DNA of 64,000 nucleotides. Source: Gloeophyllum trabeum ATCC 11539. Its lineage: Eukaryota; Basidiomycota; Agaricomycetes; Gloeophyllales; Gloeophyllaceae. The number at the start of each line of letters is the position of its first letter. Position 1 is the stretch's first letter. Shown here piece after piece: positions 13,470 through 24,932 of the stretch. The translations under genes were made by a program, and so were the position numbers. The notes beneath the pieces were generated by a model. That model was not told the DNA's origin and did not search any database. It saw nothing but the letters and a program-made list of their open reading frames with translations. The DNA lies in assembly GCF_000344685.1 (NCBI RefSeq), contig NW_006920412.1, positions 1,595,384 to 1,659,383 of the forward strand, in the 5' to 3' direction.

Positions 13470-14555
13470 CGCCACTGTCTGCGGTACCGCCACCAGCAGC
13501 CACGCTGCTCTCCTCCCGCTGCCCTTCGTCGCTGCCCTCTTCTGCCTCTCGCCCCACTACATCCCAGAAGACCCCCATGCGTTTCCCAAATACCGAGTGA
13601 CCTTCTTGAACGGCCTGCCCGTCCTTAATCAGACGGCAGACTCGTGGCTGCAGGGCGGCCTTAAAGGCGGCGAACGGGAGTTTCTCGAACAGCCGCTGGA
13701 CGACGATCAATGGCAGGCGAATCCATTTCGCAAGGGTATTGGTAGCGGAGATGACCTGCAGCAGGACTCTCTGAGCGAGCCGGTCAGTACACCCTGAGGT
13801 GTTTGCATTATGTACCAGAACAATGGTTAATCATGCACAGCCAGCCCATTGAGAGGCCTGCTGTTAACTATTCGCTAGAGCTTATGAAAATTGGGCCCCA
13901 TCATTCCTATCTCTGCTATATCCCCCCACCGCCGGCCAACCCACCGCCGACGGAGGACAGCCAGCCAAATGTCACCCCCGTGCATAGTTGGTCTCTACTG
14001 CAGCCGCTCTCTGGTACATGTTTATACGTGCGTCCGCTTGTTTTTCGTCCGTCCCCCTTTCAATCAACTAAACGCAGCCAATCACTACCTAGCACAAGCA
14101 AGGTTGGTTTACATATTCGTATTGCCATAATTCGCACGTCCGTCAATTCCGGGAGATGCCCCATGCGCACCCGCACCCTGGTAAGCCCATCACGTTGCCT
14201 TTGGTTATTTTAGAAAATGATAGATCAATTCGCGGTGCAGGGGGTTACAGGCCAGAAGAGGACCCTGATGTAAGTTCATTTCTTAGCACAGTCCTTCTCG
14301 AACTTGCGCTGACCTCATCCACCTTATCTGATATGCAGTCTGAGGTCTACGCTTTGGGAAGAGCACCCCCTGCCCGGAGCCTGGTGCGGAGCTGACTGTC
14401 TCCGAAGAAGCCGCGCTCGCGGCCGATGTCGAGTTGGCCCGAGACGCTGGCTCGAATTACCTGGTTCAGCGCTGGGGCGACGGTACAATCTGTGACAAAA
14501 CTGGCAAGCACCGGAAAGTATAAGTCCAGGTCAGTGATAATTAACATAGATTACA
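13470..14555 (+). pseudogene. Truncated, broken duplicate of YOS9
   Basis: This segment is near-identical to 18823-19950, the 5' two thirds of the intact YOS9, introns included. Damage is visible. The bases around the YOS9 start codon are deleted, so the ATG and most of the signal peptide are gone. One base is missing at about 14368 (ACCCCCTGCCCGG against ACCGCCTACCCCGG), shifting the frame. The codons for REIEVQ have become a stop near 14522. Similarity ends after the intron donor that follows, so the second half of the mannose-receptor-homology domain, the C-terminal half and the HDEL signal are absent. It cannot encode a working lectin. It lies on the other side of the FunK1 gene from the parent copy, in the same orientation. 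Confidence 0.85.
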
Positions 14556-16016
14556 GGGGTTTGCATAATGGACTGGACTCCGCGTTTCGCGAGCGGTGGT
14601 TTATACCAACCAGATAGTAGTTCACTTGACTGAGGCGCATCGGACCTTCTGGTGCTAAAGATGGGGAGACGCAACGCCTGCCAACGGCGCGAGTCGCTTA
14701 GTAAGCAGATTGTGGCTGAAGACTGGCACAAGTGCGCCTTGACCCAACTCGCCGTGTAATGACATCGGAGAGTGATTAGAATCTCTTGTAGGATGATATA
14801 ATGGGTCTTTGGGATACAGAGGATGTGTGATGGCATTTTTCCCCCTTATACATAAGGATGTACATCATAGCTTTCCTATTCCCTCAATTCCCATGCTCAA
14901 CCACCCATTGATTGTGCTTGCAATGCTCAACAGATTACCTTGTGAGATCCCACATACATCATGAAAGGTGTATAATTATTTTATTCAGCTGACTTGAGGC
15001 AGACTTAACCAATTAGCATGTATGACTCGGGATGGTACACTTCTTGTTATGGCTGTAGGCAGAGATATTATGCTTCAGTACACCCAAATATCTGCAAGGG
15101 AAGGGAACCATATCAAGAATGCTATATATGAAGTCTGAGAGAAGCTGTGCGGTCTTTAGTGCATTGGAGAGCGGAAAGGCGACCTCCAGTGTGACACCAG
15201 AACGCGGTTGTCACACACGTCACACAGCCAGACGCGCTGATTTCAGGCGTGTTGTGACTCAAATGCGCCACGCGCATGCAGCTTCCTAGAGTCATTTTTG
15301 GCTCTTGCGACATTAGTACCAAATGTTCTGAAGACATATCTGGATGTATCGGAAAACTCGGATTCTTCGAAAATGCATCGTATCTTCAAACACTAGTCAA
15401 ACAGATCTCTTTTTCACCCTATATGGAGGGAAAGAGGCAAAGTACCGGAAATCCAACATTTCCGATACATTTTAATCATCCTTCTGAGCATTTCTCTCAG
15501 CTATATCTTAGCCTGATTCTCGCAGTGTGAAGTGATCTACGTGTTCTCATTTTCGTGACACTCGCTATTAGGGAACAAACAAAGCCAAATAACTCGCCGC
15601 GCGACCCAGGATTGCGTCTCCCCACTAAAGATGAGCTTCACTGCACCTCTCGAGGTACTGATTCCTCATGAGGAGCTTGTATGTAGGTAGTACAGTAGTA
15701 TAATGGTACTATATGGGGTGTAATGTTGCAATAAGTAGGGCAACTATGATGCTGTGAAGAGCCCGAAGGTGATCCGAGGCTGCCCTTGACCGTTGCACTT
15801 CTGTGCGCAATGACCAGCCCGCAATTATGACGCACGTATGTACCGGGTGAATGCACACAACGAGAGAGCATTATGCCATATCACGAGGCTACCATTGAAG
15901 CTAGCCCTGGCCATTAATACATGGTGCGTACCAAACATAGAGCCTTTGCAAGAATTACTATGCGAGAAACATGCTCACCCGTCCAATCCACCACGTCCCA
16001 TTCACCTACTCCGGCG
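14556..16016. other. Gene-free interval before FunK1
   Basis: About 1.46 kb without a supportable gene. Bases 15276-15530 are open on the plus strand (85 codons), but the translation is not recognisable. No terminal repeats or target duplication were found that would mark this as one insertion with FunK1. Confidence 0.4.
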
Positions 16017-18741
16017 TCACGATCTTGCGTACACGGCGACGTCGTCCCAGAGCCATCCAGGCTGGGCGAGGAAGAAGGCTCCCGCCGACGTACTCCTCCG
16101 CCGTTTCGCTGCGCGCCCCGCTTCCTCCTCGATTGTTTCGTCTGCCGCATCTGTCTCGTCCCAGCTACCCATGCTCCCATCGTCACCCGCAAAGGCTGAT
16201 ATCAACGGGGAGGGAAACCGTGGGCCAAAGACTCCCTTGTCCTCTTCGTCGTCCATGTCCTCGTCTTCCTCGTCCTCGGTTTCCTCGGTTTCCTTGTCTT
16301 CCTTGTCTTCCTTGACAGCCGCCGAAAGCTCGAAGAGGGTGTTGCTATGCGAGGTACCTGCGCCGGAGTTCTGGCCGAGGCCCAGCTCGATAGATGCCTT
16401 AAGATCGGCGCGCTGCGACTCCGCCCGTCGCGCCTCCGCCTCCGCCCGTTGCGACTCTGCCTGATCAAATCTGGCCGATGCCTCGAGTTCCATGCGCTTG
16501 TTCGCATCCTTTGCCAGAGACTTCCTGTACACCGCAGTGACGTGGAAGGGGTCCCGCATGTAGTCCTTGTCGTTGAGGCGATCGTTGTTTACGAACTCGC
16601 CGTTTTCAAGAATCTCCTTCCATAATTTGTCGAGCTCGTTGTAGTCGCGAAGGGCCGGCGCCGTGGGCTGCTTGGCATTCGCCCGATTCTGGTGCTTGTC
16701 GAGCTGATACAGATGTCGATACCAGTTATCAAGCATTTCGCCATAGTCCGTGAGCCAAGAGGTTAACGCCGGAAAGACAATTGGCGGAAGGCTTAGGTCG
16801 ATGTTGCCGGTGCCTGTCAAATACGCCCGTTTGGCAGCCCCACCCACCGGAACACCGTCTCTGAGCGTATAATGCAGCAAGAACTCGTCCACGATCGCAA
16901 GGGCGTCCTTTGTAGGGACGGGCATATACAGAACTATCATGTATACGCCCACCCAGAAAAGAGCCTCCAGGTCGTCTTGAACACAGTGTAGGTGAGGCTT
17001 CTCGCCTTGCACGCTCACAGACATGAACATCCATGTGCCCTATGTACTGTTGAGTATCAGTACGAGCAGTACCACAAGGGAATACTTACTGTACGGTCAG
17101 AGCGCCCAGAGCTGTTTGGTATCTGTGCGAGGGGATTGATGGTCGGATCCTCCTCGCATGCCTTTAGACTGGGCATCGGTGCGCACAGATCCCAGTCCGT
17201 CAGTATGCCCCTCTCCGATTGAGGATCGTAAAGGATGTTCCATGCGCTGAAGTCCCGATGGAGCTTACTGCATTTGAAAACAGCCATACGGTGACCTGGA
17301 AATGGTCAACTAAGTGACGAGGGGATGTGGAAAAGCGTACAGGTTAACGCATCGTGCAGTATCTGAAGCAGATGCTTGGACGACAGGAACTCCCATAGAG
17401 GTCACCCGGATGTTTCCGCCAGGCGGAGGTGTATGCGCGGGTGGTGCGCCCTACGCTGGCCCTTGTTCCAGGACGCATCGACGAACTTGTGCGTCCGGGT
17501 CTTCTGGCGCGGCCCGGGGAGATCGCCGCCGCAGAAGAGTGTAGGCGCAAACTCCACATTCTCCGTGTTCAGCTGATCAATGACCACTGACTCTGGTATG
17601 ACCTTGTCGGTCTCAGATCGCCACGAGTCTTTGATCCAGACGATCTTCTTGTCTTTCGGATCCCAAGCTGGGTAGCCGCGGGTCGCGCGCGCGTAGCCTG
17701 CGCTGTTGGACGGTCGGCGCCCAGATGTAGTACCAGCGCAGCCCCTTCGCCGGCTTGCCATGTTTGACAGGCACGCCCATCTTACGAATGGGCTCGGCGA
17801 TCTGGGTCTCCTCGTTGATATATGGCTTGAAAGCCTCTCTAGCCGCAGCAGTCCTCTTCCGCATTATCCCATGCACAAACGGTCGTGTCGAAGCCCTGCT
17901 CCTCGCGGCTGAGATGATCGAAGCGGAAGAAAAAGTCGTTCAGGCGGTTCGGCTCCAGCTGCCCAGTCCATTCTGTTCGCTCTGTCACGATGATACCATC
18001 ACGATCGGCTCGAATGAGGCGGAAGTAGTCCCTGGTGAAGAAGACGAAGAACGAGAAGCAGCGGAGCTGGCGTGTGTGGATCTCCTCGATGTATCGCAGG
18101 ATCTGGCCTATCGACTCGCTGTTGCCCGACGTGACACGAGGCTCGAAGCGACCAGGGCTCGCCTTGTCGCAGAAAATGTCTTTTTCACGCTTCCCCTCGG
18201 CGCCAAATTCGCCTTTGCGAAACTGAGTGACTTTGCCACCCTGAACGTCCTCCGCGGTAACACTGATATATGTACCGTTGTCTGCGTCATAGGCTATCGG
18301 GTCAGGCTTCAGCTCCTCGCGAGATTTCGCGAGTTTGTCAGGGTTGTTGCTGCTGCCCAGGAAGGAGTGCTTGCGCATCATCGTCTTCGCGCCGTCGAGC
18401 TGCAGAGGTCGTCAGTAAGGCTATCCATGAGACCAGACGCTGGGTAGACGGCTCACCAAGATGGAATACAGGTCCGCTTCTTTGCATTTCGTCTCGACGA
18501 TGTAGGTGTATTCGGGAGTCTCTGGCGTAGAGTTCTGTGGTATGAACTCGTGGAGGAAGTCTTCGATAGGCATGGGGTCGACACAGTAGCCGTACAGATC
18601 CGCAGTCATGTTTTTTGTCTGAGGAGCACCTGGGTATGCGGCTCTCTGTAGCTGAAGTAGAGGATATAGGGGCTGGGGAATCGAGAACGCGGCGCTTCCG
18701 CCCGGCTCGTCTGGAGGGACCTGAGGACATGGACGCGGCAA
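16017..18741 (-). CDS. FunK1-type fungal protein kinase
   Basis: A member of the FunK1 kinase family, which is expanded in Agaricomycetes and has no known substrates. The N-terminal region (from MPRPCPQVPPDE) is followed by the family block GQILRYIEEIHTRQLRCFSFF, RDYFRLIRADRDGIIVTE and FFFRFDHLSREEQGFDTTV. The catalytic loop is KLHRDFSAWNILYD (HRD and Asn present). The metal-binding motif is DWD rather than DFG (GILTDWDLCAPM). After an intron near 17045-17090 come GTWMFMSV and HCVQDDLEALFWVGVYM, typical of the C-lobe. The C-terminus is long: a Glu/Arg/Ala heptad-like stretch (AESQRAEAEARRAESQRA), a very acidic tract, then a basic RAAKRRRS that may be a nuclear signal. Start ATG 18741 is 149 bp from the YOS9 start on the opposite strand. 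Roughly seven exons. Confidence 0.8.
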
Positions 18742-18890
18742 GTCAGTACTAGTCAGCGGGCAGCAAAATAACAGATAATTCGAAAGGAGATGCGCACAAG
18801 TTCGGCCCCCGGCCCGGCTTGCCGCGCCACTGCTTGAGGTACCGCCACCAGCTGAGCGACGCTGCTCCTCGCTGCTCTCCTCCCAGCACT
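18742..18890. promoter_or_regulatory. Very short divergent promoter, FunK1/YOS9
   Basis: Only 149 bp separate the two start codons. Part of this interval (from about 18823) is also present upstream of the YOS9 pseudogene. Confidence 0.4.
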
Positions 18891-20651
18891 ATGCTGCCCT
18901 TCGTCGTCGCTGCCCTCCTCGGCCTCTCGTCTGTGCTCGCGCGCTCGCCCCACTACATCCCAGAAGACCCCCATGCGTTTCCCAAATACCGAGTGACCTT
19001 CTTGAACGGCCTGCCCGTCCTTAATCAGACGGCGCACTCGTGGCTGCAGGGCGGCCTCAAAGGCGGCGAACGGGAGTTTCTCGAACAGCCGCTGGACGAC
19101 GATCAATGGCAGACGAATCCATTTCGCAAAGGTATTGGTAGCGGAGATGACCTGCAGCAGGACTCTCTGAGCGAGCCGGTCAGTACACCGTCAGGTGTTT
19201 TTATTATGTACCAGAACAATGGTTAATCATGCACAGCCAGCCCATTGAGAGGCCTGCTGCTACTAACTACTCGCTAGAGCTTATGAAAATTGGGCCCCAT
19301 CATTCCTATCTCTGCTATATCCCCCCACCGCCGGCCAACCCACCGCCGACGGAGGACAGCCAGCCAAATGTCACCCCCGTGCATAGTTGGTCTCTACTGC
19401 AGCCGCTCTCTGGTACATGTTTATACGTGCGTCCGCTTGTTTTTCGTCCGTCCCCCTTTCAATCAACTAAACGCAGCCAATTGCTACCTAGCACAAGCAA
19501 GGTTGGTTTACATATTCGTATTGCCATAATTCGCACGTCCGTCAATTCCGGGAGATGCCCCATGCGCACCCGCACCCTGGTAAGCCCATCACGTTGCCTT
19601 TGGTTATTTTAGAAAATGATAGATCAATTCGCGGTGCAGGGGGTTACAGGCCAGAAGAGGACCCTGATGTAAGTTCATTTCTTAGCACAGTCCTTCCCGA
19701 ACTCGCGCTGATCCCGTCCACCTTATCTGATGTGCAGTCTGAGGCCTACACTCTGGGACGAGCACCGCCTACCCCGGAGCCTGGTGCGGAGCTGACTGTT
19801 TCTGAAGAAGCTGCGCTCGCGGCCAATCTCGAGTTGGCCCGAGACGCCGGCTCGAGTTACCTGGTTCAGCGCTGGGGCGACGGTACAATCTGCGACAAAA
19901 CTGGCAAGCACCGGGAAATAGAAGTCCAGGTCAGTGATAATTAACATAAATGAACAGCCCTTTTCAGCTGATGCCTGTCGGTGTAACTGCGGGTCCAAAA
20001 CGCTTCTAGTTCCACTGCTCGATGACCATGACAGACACCATCCTCTTCGTGAAGGAAACCAAAACCTGCCACTACGTCATGGTCATTCACACACCTCGCT
20101 TGTGCGGCGAACCCGGTTTCAAGTCTAGACACGAACAGCGCGAAGAATCCTTCATCCGCTGCAGGGAGATCGTCCCTTCCATAGATGGTGTCGACAAGAG
20201 CCTGCCGGAAACAGATTATCCGTTCACTTTATCGCAGCAGGCGCCCAAAAAGCCCATATTACCGCCTGCTGCGCCAACCAAAGCGCCGCTCGAGCGCGCT
20301 ACAGGCGTTTTGAAACAAGCTTTGAGCGGCGAGGTCCTCAACCGCGCTTTCGAAGCTCTTCTTGCTACCGAGCAGGTACCAAGAGGTGAAGTGGTGGTTG
20401 AGCGCCTTGGGGACACGGACGTCGTCATTGAATTCCTGGATGCGGATGCCCTCCTAGCCGAACACGGGGAGGGTGAAGGCGTGCAAGCTATCACGCATGA
20501 GCACTTGGCCGAAGCTCTTCGTGCCGCTGGATTTGATGTCAAGGGAGAGAAGAAGAGACAACCTAAGCAATCTCCGTCCAGTGACGAGAAGTCTGAGGAG
20601 GACGCTGGCCGGGCCTCGGACCCATCCTCGCAATCCCATGACGAACTCTGA
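18891..20651 (+). CDS. YOS9: ER lectin OS-9/Yos9 (ERAD)
   Basis: ER-lumen lectin that reads trimmed mannose glycans on misfolded proteins and hands them to the Hrd1 ubiquitin ligase. The model has six phase-matched exons (18891-19178, 19241-19426, 19492-19579, 19640-19668, 19738-19929, 20010-20651), 474 residues. A cleavable signal peptide (LPFVVAALLGLSSVLA) comes first, then the OS-9 block DPHAFPKYRVTFLNGLPVLN and YSLELMKIGPHHSYLC. The mannose-receptor-homology domain spans about residues 150-300: LSGTCLY, HKQGWFTYSYCHNSHVRQF (with the WF pair and a Gln), CDKTGKHREIEVQFHC, and CHYVMVIHTPRLCGEPGF, which supplies the Tyr, Arg and Glu expected for mannose binding. The protein ends in HDEL, the ER-retrieval signal. 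A broken copy lies at 13470-14555. Confidence 0.92.
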
Positions 20652-21097
20652 TGTATCTGTGCATATATAACGATATATAATAGGATTTGATTGTTTTGAT
20701 TCGGAACATACAGATGAGCTTCTCCGTGGATGCAAAGTCCGCCGGGCCATTGGCATAAAAATTACAGCAAAATATATAGATGAAAGAGTTATAGCAGTCG
20801 CTCTATCATTAACGATGGTGAACGCCAAACATAAAAGAGCATATAATAAAAACTTTTGTGTAGCCCAACAGTCATCATCGCCATCTAAAATGAAGCAGAG
20901 GTAGCGATCGATAATAAATGACGTTAGATGGATATAGGGGCAGTTGAGGCAAAGAACTCGAAAAGCAGATGCCTCGCCGCGGAAAGGGCATATGTCTACA
21001 AAGAAATTGCAGTCCCAGGTGGTACAAAGGGATATTTACATGGACTTCGTCTGGAGACCCCCGCCAGGGCACTTCTTTATTGGATTTCCATGACTTG
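20652..21097. other. Convergent intergenic region
   Basis: AT-rich 3' flank between YOS9 and the HAL-type kinase (stretches such as ATATATAACGATATATAATAG near 20660). No gene seen. Confidence 0.4.
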
Positions 21098-24000
21098 CTA
21101 AAAGAAGCGCCGCTTGTGCGCCTTCTCCTCGACAGCGACCTGGATGTGGTGGTGGTTGCTCTGCAGACGCTCGACCGAGCAGGGGACAATGCTCTTGAGC
21201 CACTCGTCGCCGTCGTCCTCCTCTTCCGGCTCATGGCAGTGGTCCTCACAGATATGATTGCCGGGCGTCTCGATACCAGAGGAGTGGTGGCATCCACAAA
21301 GAAGATCGTCGTGCTTGCCCCGACCCTTGAGCAAGTCGGTCAGGGTGCAGCGGGCAGAAGGCTCGATGTGCATCATCCTGCGCAGCGCAGGCCGAGTTTC
21401 CCGAGGGAGCAGGCGGAAGATGGACTCGGCGCCACCGCCGTTGAAGGTGGCGACAGAAGCTGCGCTGTCCTTCCTCGAGCGAGTTGACGTTGACTTGCTG
21501 CTGCCGCCGTTAGCGGCCGTGCCACGGATGGTCGTCTGTGAGTCCTCCTTGACCTTCCTCTTCCTCTCTTCCTCCTTTTTCTTCTTCTGGTCCTCCTCTT
21601 CCTTGACGACGCTCAGGGCCTCATCGGCAGCAGCCTTGACTCTCGGACTGGTAGGTCCATTGAACGTGTTCGCGCGGACTCTGTGGCCCCTCTCAGGAGG
21701 CGGGGCGAGCAACGGCAAGCCCGCGTTGACAGGCTTCATCGTCGGGGTCTTCACATCATCCTCGTTGACGACGCCGTGGATGGTCCGCGGAGGCTCGAAG
21801 AACGCAGGGCCAAGAACAGGGCTGGCCGGCAAACTCTCGGTCGACTGGCCTGGCCGCGCAAAAGTCCTCACGCTCGGGTCCATATCTTCCGTCGGGCTGT
21901 CGACCTGCCGGAGGCCCAAACCCAAACCCAAACCCTGCCCGTTGCCCATCAGCGCAACGTCCTCCTCGCGCCACACCGCGGGCAACGTAGCCGTGCTGTG
22001 CGACAGAACCGAGTTCGGGTGCTGCAGCGACTGGCGGACGCGGTCCCGGCGGATTTGTTCTGGCGAAGCCGAGCCGTCCTTCTGCAAGACGGACGAAGGT
22101 GGCGACGCCCGCGAGATCGCAGTCTCAGAGGCAGAGTACTCGGACGACGAGGCGATGGATGGCGTCCGGCTGGAGGCGGCCGTACTGCTCAAGACCGAGG
22201 CATCCGAAGGGTCAAGGTAAGTGCCAGTGCTCTCCGCCCTCCGCGGCATCGACTGGAGGCCCGTCGAGCTGCTCCTCGAGCTCGGAGCCAACGACGGACT
22301 CTTCCTCGGCGAAGTAGTCCCATTCGCCTTCTCCTGCTTCACGTCGCCGTTCTGCTCGGGGGCAGGCAGCTTGGGCACGGGTGGGGGCAGACTCGGCTTG
22401 CGCTCCTTCTTCTCCCTCAGATCCGGGTGCGCGTTCACAAACGCCCTGAAGCTCGCATCCTTGCGCGGGTCGGGAATCGTCCACGGGAACCGCCTCAGGA
22501 CCATGCACATGAATATAATGCCCACGCTCCACACATCCGTCTTGCGCGGATCGTACTTCTCCTGGCTGAGCACCTCGGGGGCGAGGTACGGGTCGCTCCC
22601 CACGACGCCCGACGCGAGCGTCGTCGACTTGCCCGGGTAGTGGAACACCGTCGCGGTGCCAAAGTCGATCAGCTTGACGATGTTGTCCTTTGTCATCACG
22701 CAGTTGTCCAGCTTCAGGTCGCGGTGCGCGAGCCCGAGCGAGTGGAGGTACTCGACGCCGTCGCAGATCTGGCGGAAGACGCAGTAGATCTCGGGGCGCG
22801 TCATCTTGCCGGACATGACCACGCTGAACAGGTCGTACGGAGCGTACTCCATGACCTACCGTGCGAGTCCAAGGTGAGGAAAGGGAGAAGCTTAATCAAC
22901 GGTCTGCCCGACAGCCATGCAATGCTGTACGCACCTCGTAGTAATGCCCGTGGTCGCTGACAATGTCCACCGTGTGGATCACATTGATATGCTTCAGGGT
23001 GACACCGACGCAGAACTCGGCGGTCACTTTCTTCTGATACTCTTTATCACTCTCGCCTGCGCGCTTTGGCCTAAACTCCTTGACAGCGAAGATGGCACCT
23101 AGAAATAACGGCGCTCAGCAAGTCGCTCAAAAACCATTTTGACTTGGGTACACACCATTATATCCGTGCTTCGGTGCGCTCTTGATCAGCCTAACAGTCC
23201 CACCAGCCCCGCTGCCCAAAACACGCCCCCACTTGCCATACTTCTTAGTCAGATGCGCCTGCGTGAGCGTCCCCATGGTCGGGATCGGGTTCGTCCCCTC
23301 GCGCTGGTGATGCTTGCCATGGTGCTTCTCGTGCTTCCCACCCTGCTCGGACGGGCTGTGCTTCTTCTCCTCCGGCGTCGCAGCCTTGGGCGAATGGCGC
23401 TGGTGCTCGGCCGGCATGGGCGTGACAGGGTCGCCCGTCGACTGCTGGCTCATCCAGCTCGTCCCCGATACGCTCGAGGTGATGCTGGGGCTGCCGCGCC
23501 GCGACGAGCGCGAGGGGCTCGTCGAGCCCACGCTGAGCTGCGACGGGCTGGGCGGGTCGGTGCTCCCGCCGCTGTCCTTGCGCACCTTGGCCGGCGTCGC
23601 CGCGCCGCTGTCCTTGTCCTTGTCGCCCTTGTCTTTGCGGAGGAAGGACGAGAAGCGCGCGGAGGAGGCGACGCGCCTGGGTTTCTTCTTGCCGTCGCCG
23701 TCGTCGCTGCTGCCGAGGGCAAAGTCCTTCTCCTTGACGTCGGCGTCCTTTTCGCGCGCACGGACGGCGCTGTCGTCCTGCGAGGCGTGGTGCGCGTCCG
23801 CGACGACGGATAGATCCACGACGTCGCGCTCCTGCACGTTGATAAAGTGCTCGCCGCGGAGCTGCGACGAGGTCGCGATGTGGGCGCCGGGGGACGGCGG
23901 CGGGGACAGGGTCGAGGAGCGCTGATGTCCGTGGCCGTGGTCGACGCTGGAGGGAGTATGCGCATGCGATGCGTGCGAGGACGAGGGCGAGGGGTGGTGC

Positions 24001-24932
24001 GAGTGGTGGGGAAGGGTGTGGTTGAGGAAGCGCTTGAGCTCGCTGAAGGGCCCGTGGTGGTGCTTGGTCGACTTGTCCTTTTCCTTGTGCGGCGCGTCCT
24101 TGGCCGAGTGCAGAGAGGGCGGATGCGAGTCTGGGGGCGTGTGAGGATGCGATGACGCAGCCGAGGTGTAGCCTGATCCGGGTGCGGAGAGCATATTGTT
24201 GGCGGGGACAGCGAGGTATTCGGACGCGGGGTGCTCCCTCGGGCTCCCGGGTGGGCTACACGTCGAGGGCGTATTGACGGCGGACGACGCGGAGAGGCGA
24301 TGGGGATGTCGGCCGGTGAGAGCAGACATCGAAGGCTTCTTCTGGCGGGTGCTATTGGGTTTGGATGGGCTCGGAGCAGAAGGGGCAGCGGGGATGGAGG
24401 TAGGGGGCGATTGAGCGGGTGGGTTATGTGCGGAGGGGTGGGGTGAAGACGGAAAGGGGCTGCTTTGGGAGGCGGGGGAAGGAGCCTGGCGGGGCAGATA
24501 TAGCAGTGTAAGCACAATGCAAAGAGGCGCGGGCAAGCGACACACGAGAGAAAGGAGGGAGACGTGATTAAGCGGGGGAGGAAGCGTTTGGTAGGGCGAA
24601 AAAGGGAAAACGCCACAACGAGAGTGAGACAGCGAATAATGGGGGCGGCCACGCCAAGTGGATGATACGTCAGAAGGGAAGCTCACCTGCTCCTGTGCTT
24701 CGGGGTATCTGGCGGTGTTGTCGCGGTCTGGGACGGTGAGCAGACTGGCGTCGGGGGCGTCGGGGGCGTCGGGGGCGTCGAGGGCGTCGGGGGCGTCGGG
24801 GGCTGCGCGGGCGTCAGGGACGGCGGCGGGGAAGAAGGAGCGCGAGCCCGAGGCTGAGCGCAGATGGGGCGGGCGGGAGTTGGAGGGCGGGCGGGAGAGG
24901 AGAACGGGCTGCATGGGGGACGCGGAGAGCAT
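21098..24932 (-). CDS. Ser/Thr protein kinase, HAL/NPR family (Sat4/Hal4, Hrk1-like)
   Basis: A fungal-specific kinase of the NPR/HAL subfamily, whose yeast members control K+ uptake, the plasma-membrane H+-ATPase and nutrient permeases. The long N-terminal half (24932 to about 23200) is disordered: Ser/Pro/His-rich, with a 9-bp-repeat Asp-Ala-Pro tract in exon 1. Catalytic domain: glycine loop [20 protein letters not shown] with the ATP Lys, [63 protein letters not shown] long low-complexity insert with a Lys/Glu coiled stretch (about 21540-21620) precedes the last kinase helices [23 protein letters not shown], and the C-terminus is HHIQ...KAHKRRFF as in the family. Introns lie near 24480-24685, 23100-23155 and 22855-22935. 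About 1,150-1,200 residues. Confidence 0.88.
24748..24812 (-). repeat. 9-bp tandem repeat encoding Asp-Ala-Pro/Leu
   Basis: The unit GGGGGCGTC on the plus strand recurs about seven times with single-base variants (one GAGGGCGTC, one GGGGGCTGCG end). It encodes DAP-type tripeptides in the N-terminus of the HAL-type kinase. A length-variable minisatellite is likely. Confidence 0.7.

Noticed and set aside
21683..22960. 425-codon plus-strand frame opposite the HAL-type kinase
   Set aside because: An Arg-rich antisense shadow of the GC-rich kinase coding sequence.
23450..24652. 400-codon minus-strand frame with Arg/Pro/Thr bias
   Set aside because: A shifted-frame shadow of the kinase N-terminus; the true frame links to the glycine loop.
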